From the NCBI GenBank assembly GCA_964343975.1, contig CAYFLU010000167.1, forward strand, positions 1 to 7,281: a stretch of 7,281 nt of DNA, in the 5' to 3' direction. The notes beneath the pieces are model-generated. The model made no database searches and was not told the origin of the DNA. It was given only the letters and a program-made list of their open reading frames with translations. This DNA is from SCUN01 sp964343975. GTDB lineage: Bacteria; Acidobacteriota; Vicinamibacteria; Vicinamibacterales; SCN-69-37. Within the stretch, counting starts at the first letter, position 1. Each line of letters starts with the position of its first letter. The position numbers and the translations under genes are program-made. Shown here piece by piece: positions 1 through 5,270 of the stretch.

Positions 1-440
1 ATGAGCGACACGGTCGTGGCCGCGCGGATGAACTGATCCGCCGTGCCCATGCCGCTCTTTTCGAAGATGGCGGCCATCTCGTGGATGTTGAGCCCTTCGG
101 GGAACGTGAGCGCGCGCGTGAACGTGTCGCCGCGCATGAGCCGGTTGATGATCTCGTCGGGCGTGGCCGCGTCGGTGAAGCGGTATTCGCCGGCCTTCAG
201 CTTGCGATCGGCATTGGCGAAGCGCACCGCGAGACGGAACGTGAAGGCATCCGGCACGACGCCGGCGCCGGCCAATGCGGCGGCAATGTCGGCCGTGCGC
301 GCGCCCGGCGCGAGTTCGACGAACACTTCCGGGTCCGTGAAACCGCGATAGGCATCGTGCATCTGGCGGTACACCGCGTACGCGCCGGCGCCCGCGAGCG
401 CGGCCACGATGACGACGAGCGCGATCAGCTTGCGGAGCAT
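1..440 (-). CDS. mltG: Endolytic transglycosylase MltG (YceG-like), 5' part only
   Basis: The reading frame starts at the ATG at 440-438 and stays open to the left edge, giving 146 residues; the C-terminal part is outside the window. The protein begins MLRKLIALVVIVAALAGAGA, one membrane anchor at about residues 5-24 with a positive N-terminus, followed by a periplasmic region. Segments such as LKAGEYRF, DEIINRLMRGD and LTFPEGLNIHEMA are typical of the N-terminal (LysM-like) half of the YceG/MltG family. MltG cleaves nascent peptidoglycan strands at the inner membrane and is thought to end glycan chain growth. The catalytic Glu of the family lies further on and cannot be checked. The start codon overlaps the ruvX stop (TGATG, one shared base), so the two genes are co-transcribed and probably translationally coupled. 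E. coli MltG is 340 aa, so less than half is present. Family call is confident; activity is untested here. Confidence 0.9.
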   Translation of the reverse strand, partial: MLRKLIALVVIVAALAGAGAYAVYRQMHDAYRGFTDPEVFVELAPGARTADIAAALAGAGVVPDAFTFRLAVRFANADRKLKAGEYRFTDAATPDEIINRLMRGDTFTRALTFPEGLNIHEMAAIFEKSGMGTADQFIRAATTVSL

Positions 441-877
441 CAGCCGCGCACCCGCGAATCGAGGAAGTCCTGCAGGATGATCGTCGCGGCCACCGCGTCG
501 ATCTGCTGCTTGCGTTTCTTCCAGTCTTTCTCGCGCTGCGCCAGTTGCTGTTCGGCCTCGACGCTCGTGAGGCGTTCATCCACCAGATGCACGTCGATGG
601 CCGTGATCAGTTGGAGGTGCTCGGCAAAGATGCGGACGTCAGCGGTCTGGTCGGTGTCGTCGCCGTTCAGCCGCTTCGGCAGACCGATCACGATGCCGTC
701 CACGCTCTCGGCTTCACTCATCAGGCGGGGAAAGAAATCGGCGATCAGTGCCGCCGCGGTTTCGGGGTCCGCGCCGCCAACCGGCACCGTTTGCCAGGGT
801 CGCGCCAGAAACGCCGTCGCGTCGGAAATGGCCATGCCGATGCGCTTCTTCCCGTAGTCGATGCCGACAAATCGCAC
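440..877 (-). CDS. ruvX: Putative pre-16S rRNA nuclease RuvX/YqgF (Holliday junction resolvase-like)
   Basis: This 145-aa protein has the RNase H-like fold of the YqgF/RuvX family, which processes the 5' end of 16S rRNA and has been linked to Holliday-junction resolution. Visible motifs are VGIDYGKKRIG with Asp7, IVIGLPKRLNGD at about 62-73, VDERLTS with Glu101 and DAVAA with Asp127, so the acidic active-site residues are all present. I chose the GTG at 877-875 (VRFVGIDYG), since family members start just before the G-I-D-Y-G motif and a TATCCT -10 box lies 6 nt upstream. An in-frame ATG at 904 would add nine residues (MARRIYPLP) but would overlap the start of the divergent gene. Family proteins are about 140 aa, which fits. 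It is the first gene of an operon with mltG. No Shine-Dalgarno sequence precedes the GTG, which suggests a leaderless transcript. Confidence 0.92.
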   Translation of the reverse strand: MRFVGIDYGKKRIGMAISDATAFLARPWQTVPVGGADPETAAALIADFFPRLMSEAESVDGIVIGLPKRLNGDDTDQTADVRIFAEHLQLITAIDVHLVDERLTSVEAEQQLAQREKDWKKRKQQIDAVAATIILQDFLDSRVRG

Positions 878-883
878 GGGAAG

Positions 884-895
884 AGGATATATCCT
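884..895. promoter_or_regulatory. Palindromic bidirectional promoter core (AGGATATATCCT)
   Basis: A perfect 12-bp palindrome lies in the 25-bp gap between two divergent genes. Each strand reads TATCCT, a match to the TANNNT form of a sigma-70 -10 box: 890-895 on the plus strand, ending 7 nt before the ATG at 903, and 889-884 on the minus strand, ending 6 nt before the GTG at 877. Transcription would begin at or within a base or two of each start codon. No convincing -35 box is present in either direction and no Shine-Dalgarno sequence is correctly spaced; the AGGA copies are 14-15 nt from the starts. It could instead be an operator for a dimeric repressor. Placement is clear from sequence, function is inferred. 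Confidence 0.55.
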
Positions 896-902
896 TCTTG
901 CC

Positions 903-2978
903 ATGCGCAAACTGGCCCTCTTGCTCTCGGCCGTGCTGGCCGTGTCGTGTGGCGGTCCCCAACCCGCGGCGCATACCGGCAAGCCCCGCATGGTCATCCT
1001 CGGGTTCGACGGCATGGACCCGGATCTGGTGCGCGAGTACATGGCGCAGGGCCTCCTGCCGAACATGCAGAAGCTGTCGCAACGGGGCGGCCTCTACGAT
1101 CTCGGCACCACGGTCTCGGCCGAGTCGCCGACCGCATGGGCCTCATTTGCTACCGGCGGCAATCCGGGCAAGCACAACATCTACGACTTCCTCATCCGCG
1201 ACACGTCGAACTACGTGCTCGACCTCGGCATGGTGAAGCGCATTCCGGGCGAGTTCCTGTTCGACTACATCCCGCTCAAGCGGCCGCGCGTCGAAAGCAT
1301 GCGCGGCGGCGAGTCGTTCTGGGTCACGGCCGGCAAGGCGGGCGTGCCGTCGAGCATCCTCACGGTACCGATCACCTTCCCGCCCGAGCCGGTGCCGGGC
1401 GGCGAGATGCTCTCGGGTCTGCCACTGCCCGACATTCGCGGCACGATGGGCACGTTCTACTACTTCGCGAGCGACCTCAGCCGGTACGAAGAAGGCGACA
1501 CGGAGTTCGGCGGCATCCTGAAGCACCTCACGTTCGAGAACAACGTCGCGAAGACGGAGTTCATCGGCCCGCCGAACCCGATGATCAAGTCGAAGATCAA
1601 GGCGATCTACGCCAAGGCCGGCGCGATGTCGGATGCCGACCGCGCGACGATCGGCGAACTGAAGAGCCAGGAATACGCGAACCTGCCGCTCCAGATCACG
1701 TGGACGCGCGGCTCGAACCAGGCGCTCATCGACCTCGACGGCCAGAAGATCCCGCTCAAGACCGGCGAATGGTCGAAGTGGGTCTACCTCGACTTCAAGA
1801 TCAACTTCATCATCCGCGTGCACGGCATGGTGCAGCTGCTGCTCATGAATGCGAACAACGAGCTGCAGCTGTATGTCTCGCCGGTCAACTTCCGGCCCGA
1901 CAACCCGCCGACGCCGATGTCGTATCCGGAGAGCTTCGCCGGCGAGATCTTCAAGTCGATGGGGCCGTACCGCACGCTCGGCTGGGCCGAGGCCACTTGG
2001 CCGCTCAACGAGAACCGCATGGATGAAGGCACGTTCATGGCCGACATGTACAAGGCCTTCGACGACCGCGCCCACGTGATCCTCAATCGCCTCGCCGCGA
2101 ACAACTGGGATGTGCTCGTCGGCGTGATCGAGGCCACCGACCGCGTGCAGCACATGATGTGGCGGCTCACCGACAAGAACTCCCCGCTCTACGACGCCAA
2201 GCTCGCCGCGCAATACGGCGACTCGATCCAGAAGGTCTACCAGCGCGCCGACCAGTTCGTCGGCGAGGTCGTGTCGAAACTCGACCCGTCGGTGGAAGTC
2301 ATGATCGTGAGCGATCACGGCTTCCACGCATGGAACAAAGCGGTCAACGTCAACACGTGGCTCGTCGAGCACGGCTACATGGTGCTCAAGGGCCAGAGCG
2401 AATCGCGCGACCGCAAACTCGACGATCTCTTCGGCGGCGGCACGTTCTGGGAGAACGTCGACTGGTCGAAGACGCGCGCCTACGCGATGGGCCTCGGACA
2501 GATCTACTTCAACGTGCGCGGCCGCGAAGGCCAGGGCATCGTCTCGCCCGGCGCTGAATACATGGCGCTCGCCGACGACCTCGTCGCGACACTGAAGCGA
2601 GACATGATCGATCCCGACACCAAGCAGCACATCGTCCGCAACGTCTACAAGCGCGACGACGTGTATTCAGGCGAGTTCATCGGGAATGCGTCGGATCTGC
2701 AGTTGGGATTCGAAGACGGCTACCGTGTGAGCTGGCAGACGGCGCAGGGCGGCACGCCCAAAGGCATCGTCTACAACAACGACCAGAAGTGGTCGGGTGA
2801 TCACGGCGGGTTCGACTACCAGACGACGAGCGGCGTGCTCATCACGAGCCGCAAGATCAACACCGACAAGCCGCAGATCATCGACATCGCACCGACGGTG
2901 CTCCAGCACTTCGGCGTCACGATCCCGAAGGCGATCGACGGCAAGCCGCTCTTCGGCGGTGCGGGCGGCGGGCAGTAA
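903..2978 (+). CDS. Lipoprotein of the AlkP/nucleotide pyrophosphatase superfamily (COG3379-like)
   Basis: This 691-aa protein is a predicted secreted, lipid-anchored metal-dependent phosphohydrolase or phosphodiesterase. MRKLALLLSAVLAVSC is a lipoprotein signal peptide with lipobox Cys16, which fixes the start at 903 rather than at an in-frame ATG at 861. The fold's metal ligands are all visible: Asp36 (LGFDGMD), Asp413 and His417 (TDRVQH), Asp471-His472 (VSDHGF) and His634 (GDHGG). By spacing to the TG motif (SPTAWASFATG), Ser75 takes the nucleophile place that is Thr in nucleotide pyrophosphatases. NPGKH at 87-91 is typical of uncharacterised COG3379 phosphohydrolases/phosphomutases. About 320 residues separate nucleophile and second metal motif, much more than in simple NPP enzymes, so a large cap or beta-rich insert is present. 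Substrate unknown. It is divergent from ruvX and ends one base from the next convergent gene. Confidence 0.88.
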   Translation: MRKLALLLSAVLAVSCGGPQPAAHTGKPRMVILGFDGMDPDLVREYMAQGLLPNMQKLSQRGGLYDLGTTVSAESPTAWASFATGGNPGKHNIYDFLIRDTSNYVLDLGMVKRIPGEFLFDYIPLKRPRVESMRGGESFWVTAGKAGVPSSILTVPITFPPEPVPGGEMLSGLPLPDIRGTMGTFYYFASDLSRYEEGDTEFGGILKHLTFENNVAKTEFIGPPNPMIKSKIKAIYAKAGAMSDADRATIGELKSQEYANLPLQITWTRGSNQALIDLDGQKIPLKTGEWSKWVYLDFKINFIIRVHGMVQLLLMNANNELQLYVSPVNFRPDNPPTPMSYPESFAGEIFKSMGPYRTLGWAEATWPLNENRMDEGTFMADMYKAFDDRAHVILNRLAANNWDVLVGVIEATDRVQHMMWRLTDKNSPLYDAKLAAQYGDSIQKVYQRADQFVGEVVSKLDPSVEVMIVSDHGFHAWNKAVNVNTWLVEHGYMVLKGQSESRDRKLDDLFGGGTFWENVDWSKTRAYAMGLGQIYFNVRGREGQGIVSPGAEYMALADDLVATLKRDMIDPDTKQHIVRNVYKRDDVYSGEFIGNASDLQLGFEDGYRVSWQTAQGGTPKGIVYNNDQKWSGDHGGFDYQTTSGVLITSRKINTDKPQIIDIAPTVLQHFGVTIPKAIDGKPLFGGAGGGQ

Positions 2979-2979
2979 C

Positions 2980-3489
2980 TCAGGCGCGGAAGCTTTCGAG
3001 CACGCGTTCCATCGCGGCCTCACCGGCGGCGTGATCGTCGCCGCTGAGGTAGCCCTTGAGGTGATAGAACGTGCCGCGCTCGAACGCCATCGCGTAGCGG
3101 AGCGTGGCCACTTTCCCCGTCGTCCGGCCCACGAGCCCGTAGTCGCCGACAAACCACACGCGACCGGCGATCATGCGCTGTCTGACCGGCGTCTCGCCGC
3201 GCGGCGTCACCTGGAAATCGTCGTGAAAGCTGCTGCGGACCATGCCGTCGAAATCGGCGTGGCCGAAGTTGTCGAGAAAGTCCTCGGGACCGGCGCCGGC
3301 CAGATCGGGCAGGAACTGCGTGAAGACGTCCAGACAGGCGATGCCCGGAATCGCCGGGGTCGCCGTAGCCCGGAAGTCGTGGCGCGCAAAGGTGGTATCC
3401 ACCGTCCAGCCCACCGGAAACTCCACGCTGTAGTGCGCGGCGCTCCGTTCGTACCGCTGGCGGCCGCCTTCGAGTGTCGTCAGTGACAT
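2980..3489 (-). CDS. Hypothetical protein, 169 aa, possible PsbP/DcrB-like fold
   Basis: I do not recognise this protein with certainty. It has no signal peptide or membrane segment, so it is likely cytoplasmic. The early stretch YSVEFPVGWTVD and the final stretch (a GTFYHLKGYLSG strand pair followed by helix EAAMERVLESFRA) resemble small PsbP/Mog1/DcrB-type alpha-beta domains, where a strand 'fy.l.g' is followed by a helix ending in SF. This is a weak resemblance only. Codon third positions are strongly G/C and the residues read like a natural globular protein, supporting the minus-strand frame over the longer overlapping plus-strand frame at 2797-3486. The stop (TGA, 2982-2980) is one base from the stop of the convergent lipoprotein gene. 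The ATG at 3489 is preceded at 7 nt by TATCCT and by no Shine-Dalgarno sequence, suggesting a leaderless message. Confidence 0.75.
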   Translation of the reverse strand: MSLTTLEGGRQRYERSAAHYSVEFPVGWTVDTTFARHDFRATATPAIPGIACLDVFTQFLPDLAGAGPEDFLDNFGHADFDGMVRSSFHDDFQVTPRGETPVRQRMIAGRVWFVGDYGLVGRTTGKVATLRYAMAFERGTFYHLKGYLSGDDHAAGEAAMERVLESFRA

Positions 3490-3496
3490 CGGGCGG

Positions 3497-3502
3497 AGGA
3501 TA
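3497..3502 (-). promoter_or_regulatory. Candidate -10 box TATCCT for the 169-aa gene (leaderless)
   Basis: Reading the minus strand, TATCCT (3502 to 3497) is followed by 7 nt and then the ATG at 3489. The hexamer and spacing are the same as in the ruvX/lipoprotein palindrome. A transcript starting 6-8 nt after the box would begin at or next to the A of the ATG. No clear -35 box is seen about 17 nt further upstream. Confidence 0.5.
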
Positions 3503-3535
3503 GCAGTTTTTCCCGGGCCCTTCGGGGTGAGAGGC

Positions 3536-3541
3536 TAAGAT
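3536..3541 (+). promoter_or_regulatory. Candidate -10 box TAAGAT for the S41-like gene (leaderless)
   Basis: TAAGAT matches TANNNT and lies 6 nt before the ATG at 3548. The 58-bp divergent gap has no correctly spaced Shine-Dalgarno sequence for this gene (GAGAGG at 3529-3534 is 13 nt from the ATG), so the message is likely leaderless. The gap also holds a CCC-TTCG-GGG mini-hairpin at 3518-3527, too short to interpret. Confidence 0.5.
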
Positions 3542-3547
3542 CTTGCT

Positions 3548-4717
3548 ATGTCTTCCAAGTCCCGCTGGCTGCTCTTCTTCATCTCCACGCCGCTGGTCAT
3601 CGTCGCGGCGGTCGGGGGATTGCTCGGCGCGCCCAAGACGCCGCAGAAGGGCTTCGAACACCTGCGCGTGTTCGAGGACGTCGTCTCGCTGATCACCGGC
3701 GCGTATGTGGTCGACGTCGATCCGGACAAGGTCATGGAAGGCGCGATGCGGGGCCTGGCCGAGAGCCTGGACCCGGCCAGTTCGTATCTCACGCCGGATG
3801 AAGTGGCGCTCGTCGAGAAGAGCGTGCCGCTCGGCGCGGGCGATCCCGGTCTGGTGGTCACGCGGCAGTTCTATCTCCGCGTGCTTGGGGTGAAGGACGG
3901 CTCGTCGGCGGCCAAGGCGGGGTTGCGCTCGGGCGATTACGTGCGCGCGATCGATGGCCGGCCGACGCGCGACATGTCGGCGTTCACGGGCACGCGTTTG
4001 TTGCGCGGCGCGCCGGGCTCGTCGGTGAAGGTGCTCGTCATCCGCGGCAATGCGGCCGAGCCGCACGAACTCACGCTCACGCGCGACGTGCTCGATGCGA
4101 CGGCGGTGGCGAGCGAGTATCTGGCAAAGGATGCGGCGGGCGTCATTCGCATCCGCACGTTTGCCGATGGCACGGCGGCTGCGGTGCGGCAGGCGGCCGA
4201 GAAGCTGCAGCAGCAAGGGGCCAAGGGCCTCGTGCTTGATCTACGCAGCGTGGCAGACGGCAGCTACGACGCGGCGATCGACACGGCCAAGGTGTTCATC
4301 CCCACGGGCACGATCGCCACACGCGCGGGCCGCGACAACGCGAACAAAGAAGTCATCACGGCCTCGGGCGGCGCGGCGCTCACCGTGCCGGTGGTCGTGT
4401 TGCAGACGTTCGGCACGTCGGGCCCGGCCGAAGTGTTCATCTCCGCGATGCGCGATGCACACCGCGCCGACCTCGTGGGCGAACGCACGGCGGGACTCGC
4501 GGCGGAACAGCGACTCGTGTCGTTGCCGGATCACTACGGCTTGTGGATGACGTATCGCCGCTACTTCACGGCGAGTGGCGCGGTGATTCTCGAGAAGGGA
4601 CTCGTGCCGGATGTGGTCGCCGAGGAACCGAATGTCGAGTTCGGCGAGGTCGCACCGGCCAACGACGACATGCGCGCGAAGGCGATCGAGCGATTGAAAG
4701 CCGCGAAAGCGTCGTAA
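3548..4717 (+). CDS. S41/CtpA-like PDZ protein, probably catalytically inactive
   Basis: This 389-aa protein has the domain order of C-terminal processing peptidases (family S41): an N-terminal signal anchor at about residues 7-29, a helical segment at 36-92 (EDVVSLITGAYVVDVD, then LDPASSYLTPDE), a PDZ domain at about 100-172 (GSSAAKAGLRSGDYVRAIDG) and an S41 core at about 175-370. It should sit in the periplasm or be membrane-anchored. Active members use a Ser-Lys dyad, in E. coli Prc Ser430 and Lys455 in SASASE and TFGKG contexts. Here the matching motifs are TSGPAE (290-295) and TAGL (314-317), so the nucleophile place is Gly292, with Ser291 one residue off, and the lysine place is Leu317. 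Asp303 keeps the spacing. The C-terminal landmark SGAVILEKGLVPDVVAEEP is intact and there is no frameshift, so it looks like a selected pseudo-protease or a PDZ scaffold rather than a decayed gene. Confidence 0.85.
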   Translation: MSSKSRWLLFFISTPLVIVAAVGGLLGAPKTPQKGFEHLRVFEDVVSLITGAYVVDVDPDKVMEGAMRGLAESLDPASSYLTPDEVALVEKSVPLGAGDPGLVVTRQFYLRVLGVKDGSSAAKAGLRSGDYVRAIDGRPTRDMSAFTGTRLLRGAPGSSVKVLVIRGNAAEPHELTLTRDVLDATAVASEYLAKDAAGVIRIRTFADGTAAAVRQAAEKLQQQGAKGLVLDLRSVADGSYDAAIDTAKVFIPTGTIATRAGRDNANKEVITASGGAALTVPVVVLQTFGTSGPAEVFISAMRDAHRADLVGERTAGLAAEQRLVSLPDHYGLWMTYRRYFTASGAVILEKGLVPDVVAEEPNVEFGEVAPANDDMRAKAIERLKAAKAS

Positions 4718-4720
4718 ACT
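4694..4720 (+). promoter_or_regulatory. Possible promoter for the HU gene
   Basis: TTGAAA (4694-4699) and TAAACT (4715-4720) resemble sigma-70 -35 and -10 boxes with a short 15-bp spacer. The -10 box overlaps the TAA stop (4715-4717) of the S41-like gene. Transcription would start near 4727 and leave a leader of about 68 nt before HU. The spacer is suboptimal, so HU might instead be read through from the S41-like gene. Confidence 0.35.
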
Positions 4721-4741
4721 GACCTTCAGGTTCGCCGACCG

Positions 4742-4760
4742 TCGCGCGTGTGGCGCGCGG
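4742..4760 (+). promoter_or_regulatory. Stem-loop in the HU leader
   Basis: CGCGCG (4743-4748) and CGCGCG (4754-4759) can pair around the loop TGTGG, with a further T-G pair outside. It lies in the 77-bp stretch between the S41-like stop and the HU start, about 17 nt upstream of AAAGGA. No U-tract follows, so it is not a terminator. It could stabilise the message or simply reflect GC richness. Confidence 0.25.
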
Positions 4761-4776
4761 GTGCAAGTGCGAACGC

Positions 4777-4782
4777 AAAGGA
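4777..4782 (+). promoter_or_regulatory. Weak ribosome binding site of the HU gene
   Basis: AAAGGA lies 12 nt upstream of the ATG at 4795, a little further than usual. It supports the 4795 start over the in-frame GTG at 4750, because the protein from 4795 begins exactly where HU proteins begin (MNKQELV). Confidence 0.45.
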
Positions 4783-4794
4783 CAATCGCGAAAC

Positions 4795-5067
4795 ATGAAC
4801 AAGCAAGAGCTCGTGGCAAAGATTGCGAAGGACTGTGGCATGTCGAAGGCCGGCGCCTCGGCGGCGCTCGAGTCGGCGATCGACGGCATCGTCAAGACCC
4901 TGAAGAAGGGGCAGACGATCACGTTCGTCGGTTTCGGCACGTTCAAGACGTCGATCCGCAAGGCCCGTCTCGGCCGCAACCCGCAGAACGGCAAGACGGT
5001 GAAGATCCCGAAGCGCCGGGTGGCGCGTTTCACGGCCGGCAAGGCCCTGAAGGACACCCTGAACTAA
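4795..5067 (+). CDS. hup: DNA-binding protein HU
   Basis: The 90-aa product is the standard length of an HU/IHF family histone-like protein, which bends and compacts chromosomal DNA as a dimer in the nucleoid. It starts MNKQELVAKIAKDCGMSKA, has the helical dimer core up to about residue 42, then FVGFGTF at about 45-51, and the DNA-binding arm with RLGRNPQNGKTVKIPKR, whose tip Pro intercalates in known structures. The C-terminus ends with the usual FTAGKALKD helix. Nothing is missing. The gene is a single unit closed by a strong terminator 21 bp after the stop. HU and IHF-like proteins share this arm; the length and N-terminus favour HU. Confidence 0.96.
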   Translation: MNKQELVAKIAKDCGMSKAGASAALESAIDGIVKTLKKGQTITFVGFGTFKTSIRKARLGRNPQNGKTVKIPKRRVARFTAGKALKDTLN

Positions 5068-5088
5068 GCGCGCCGTCGGCTCGCCTCT

Positions 5089-5132
5089 GGCCATCGGCCC
5101 CGAAAAACACGGGGCCGGTGGCCTTTTTCTTT
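5089..5132 (+). terminator. Intrinsic terminator after the HU gene
   Basis: GGCCATCGGCCCCG (5089-5102) pairs over 14 bp, with one G-U pair, with CGGGGCCGGTGGCC (5110-5123) around the loop AAAAACA. It is followed directly by TTTTTCTTT (5124-5132). This is a textbook Rho-independent terminator and isolates HU from the tRNA-thrS unit. Confidence 0.93.
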
Positions 5133-5142
5133 GGTACCGGGC

Positions 5143-5148
5143 TATACT
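5143..5148 (+). promoter_or_regulatory. -10 box (TATACT) of the tRNA-Val/thrS unit
   Basis: TATACT matches the sigma-70 -10 consensus at five of six positions and stands in the gap between the HU terminator and tRNA-Val. The start would be near 5155, leaving a 5' leader of about 29 nt for RNase P to remove. The place of a -35 box (about 5120-5126) falls in the terminator's right arm and shows no good match. Confidence 0.6.
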
Positions 5149-5183
5149 GTCAGTTCGTATTTGGCGCGGTTTTCGCGACAGAT

Positions 5184-5260
5184 AGGCGCGTAGCTCAGCT
5201 GGTTAGAGCGCCTGCTTGACATGCAGGAGGTCCGCGGTTCGAGTCCGCGCGTGCCTACCA
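5184..5260 (+). tRNA. tRNA-Val (anticodon GAC)
   Basis: A complete 77-nt cloverleaf with encoded CCA. The acceptor stem AGGCGCG pairs with CGTGCCT (one G-U pair), the D stem GCTC pairs with GAGC around a loop containing TGG, the anticodon stem CCTGC pairs with GCAGG around TTGACAT, giving anticodon GAC at 5218-5220 and so valine. The variable loop is AGGTC and the T arm CGCGG-TTCGAGT-CCGCG is canonical. The discriminator is A. The CCA ends 10 nt before the thrS ATG, so this tRNA and thrS must share a transcript. Confidence 0.97.
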
Positions 5261-5270
5261 ATTTTTGTTC

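Noticed and set aside
861..902. Longer N-terminus of the lipoprotein from the ATG at 861
   Set aside because: It would put 14 polar residues before a clear lipoprotein signal peptide and run through the ruvX start; the ATG at 903 fits signal peptide and promoter.
1143..2630. 495-codon minus-strand open frame opposite the lipoprotein gene
   Set aside because: Composition (Val, Arg, Glu, His rich) is that of a GC-rich antisense shadow; the plus-strand gene has a signal peptide and all active-site motifs.
2797..3486. Long plus-strand open frame opposite the 169-aa gene
   Set aside because: Its product is rich in Arg, Ala and Ser in a shadow-frame manner, it overlaps the end of the lipoprotein gene, and the minus-strand frame gives a far more natural protein with a promoter-like box.
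3511..3530. CCCGGGCCC palindrome and CCC-TTCG-GGG hairpin in the second divergent gap
   Set aside because: The stem is only three to four base pairs and stands between diverging genes, so a terminator makes no sense; likely chance in GC-rich DNA.
5216..5221. Perfect TTGACA -35 hexamer inside tRNA-Val, possibly a separate thrS promoter with TCGAGT 17 bp downstream
   Set aside because: TTGACA is simply the anticodon loop of a GAC tRNA, and the would-be -10 (TCGAGT in the T arm) is poor and part of a universally conserved motif.
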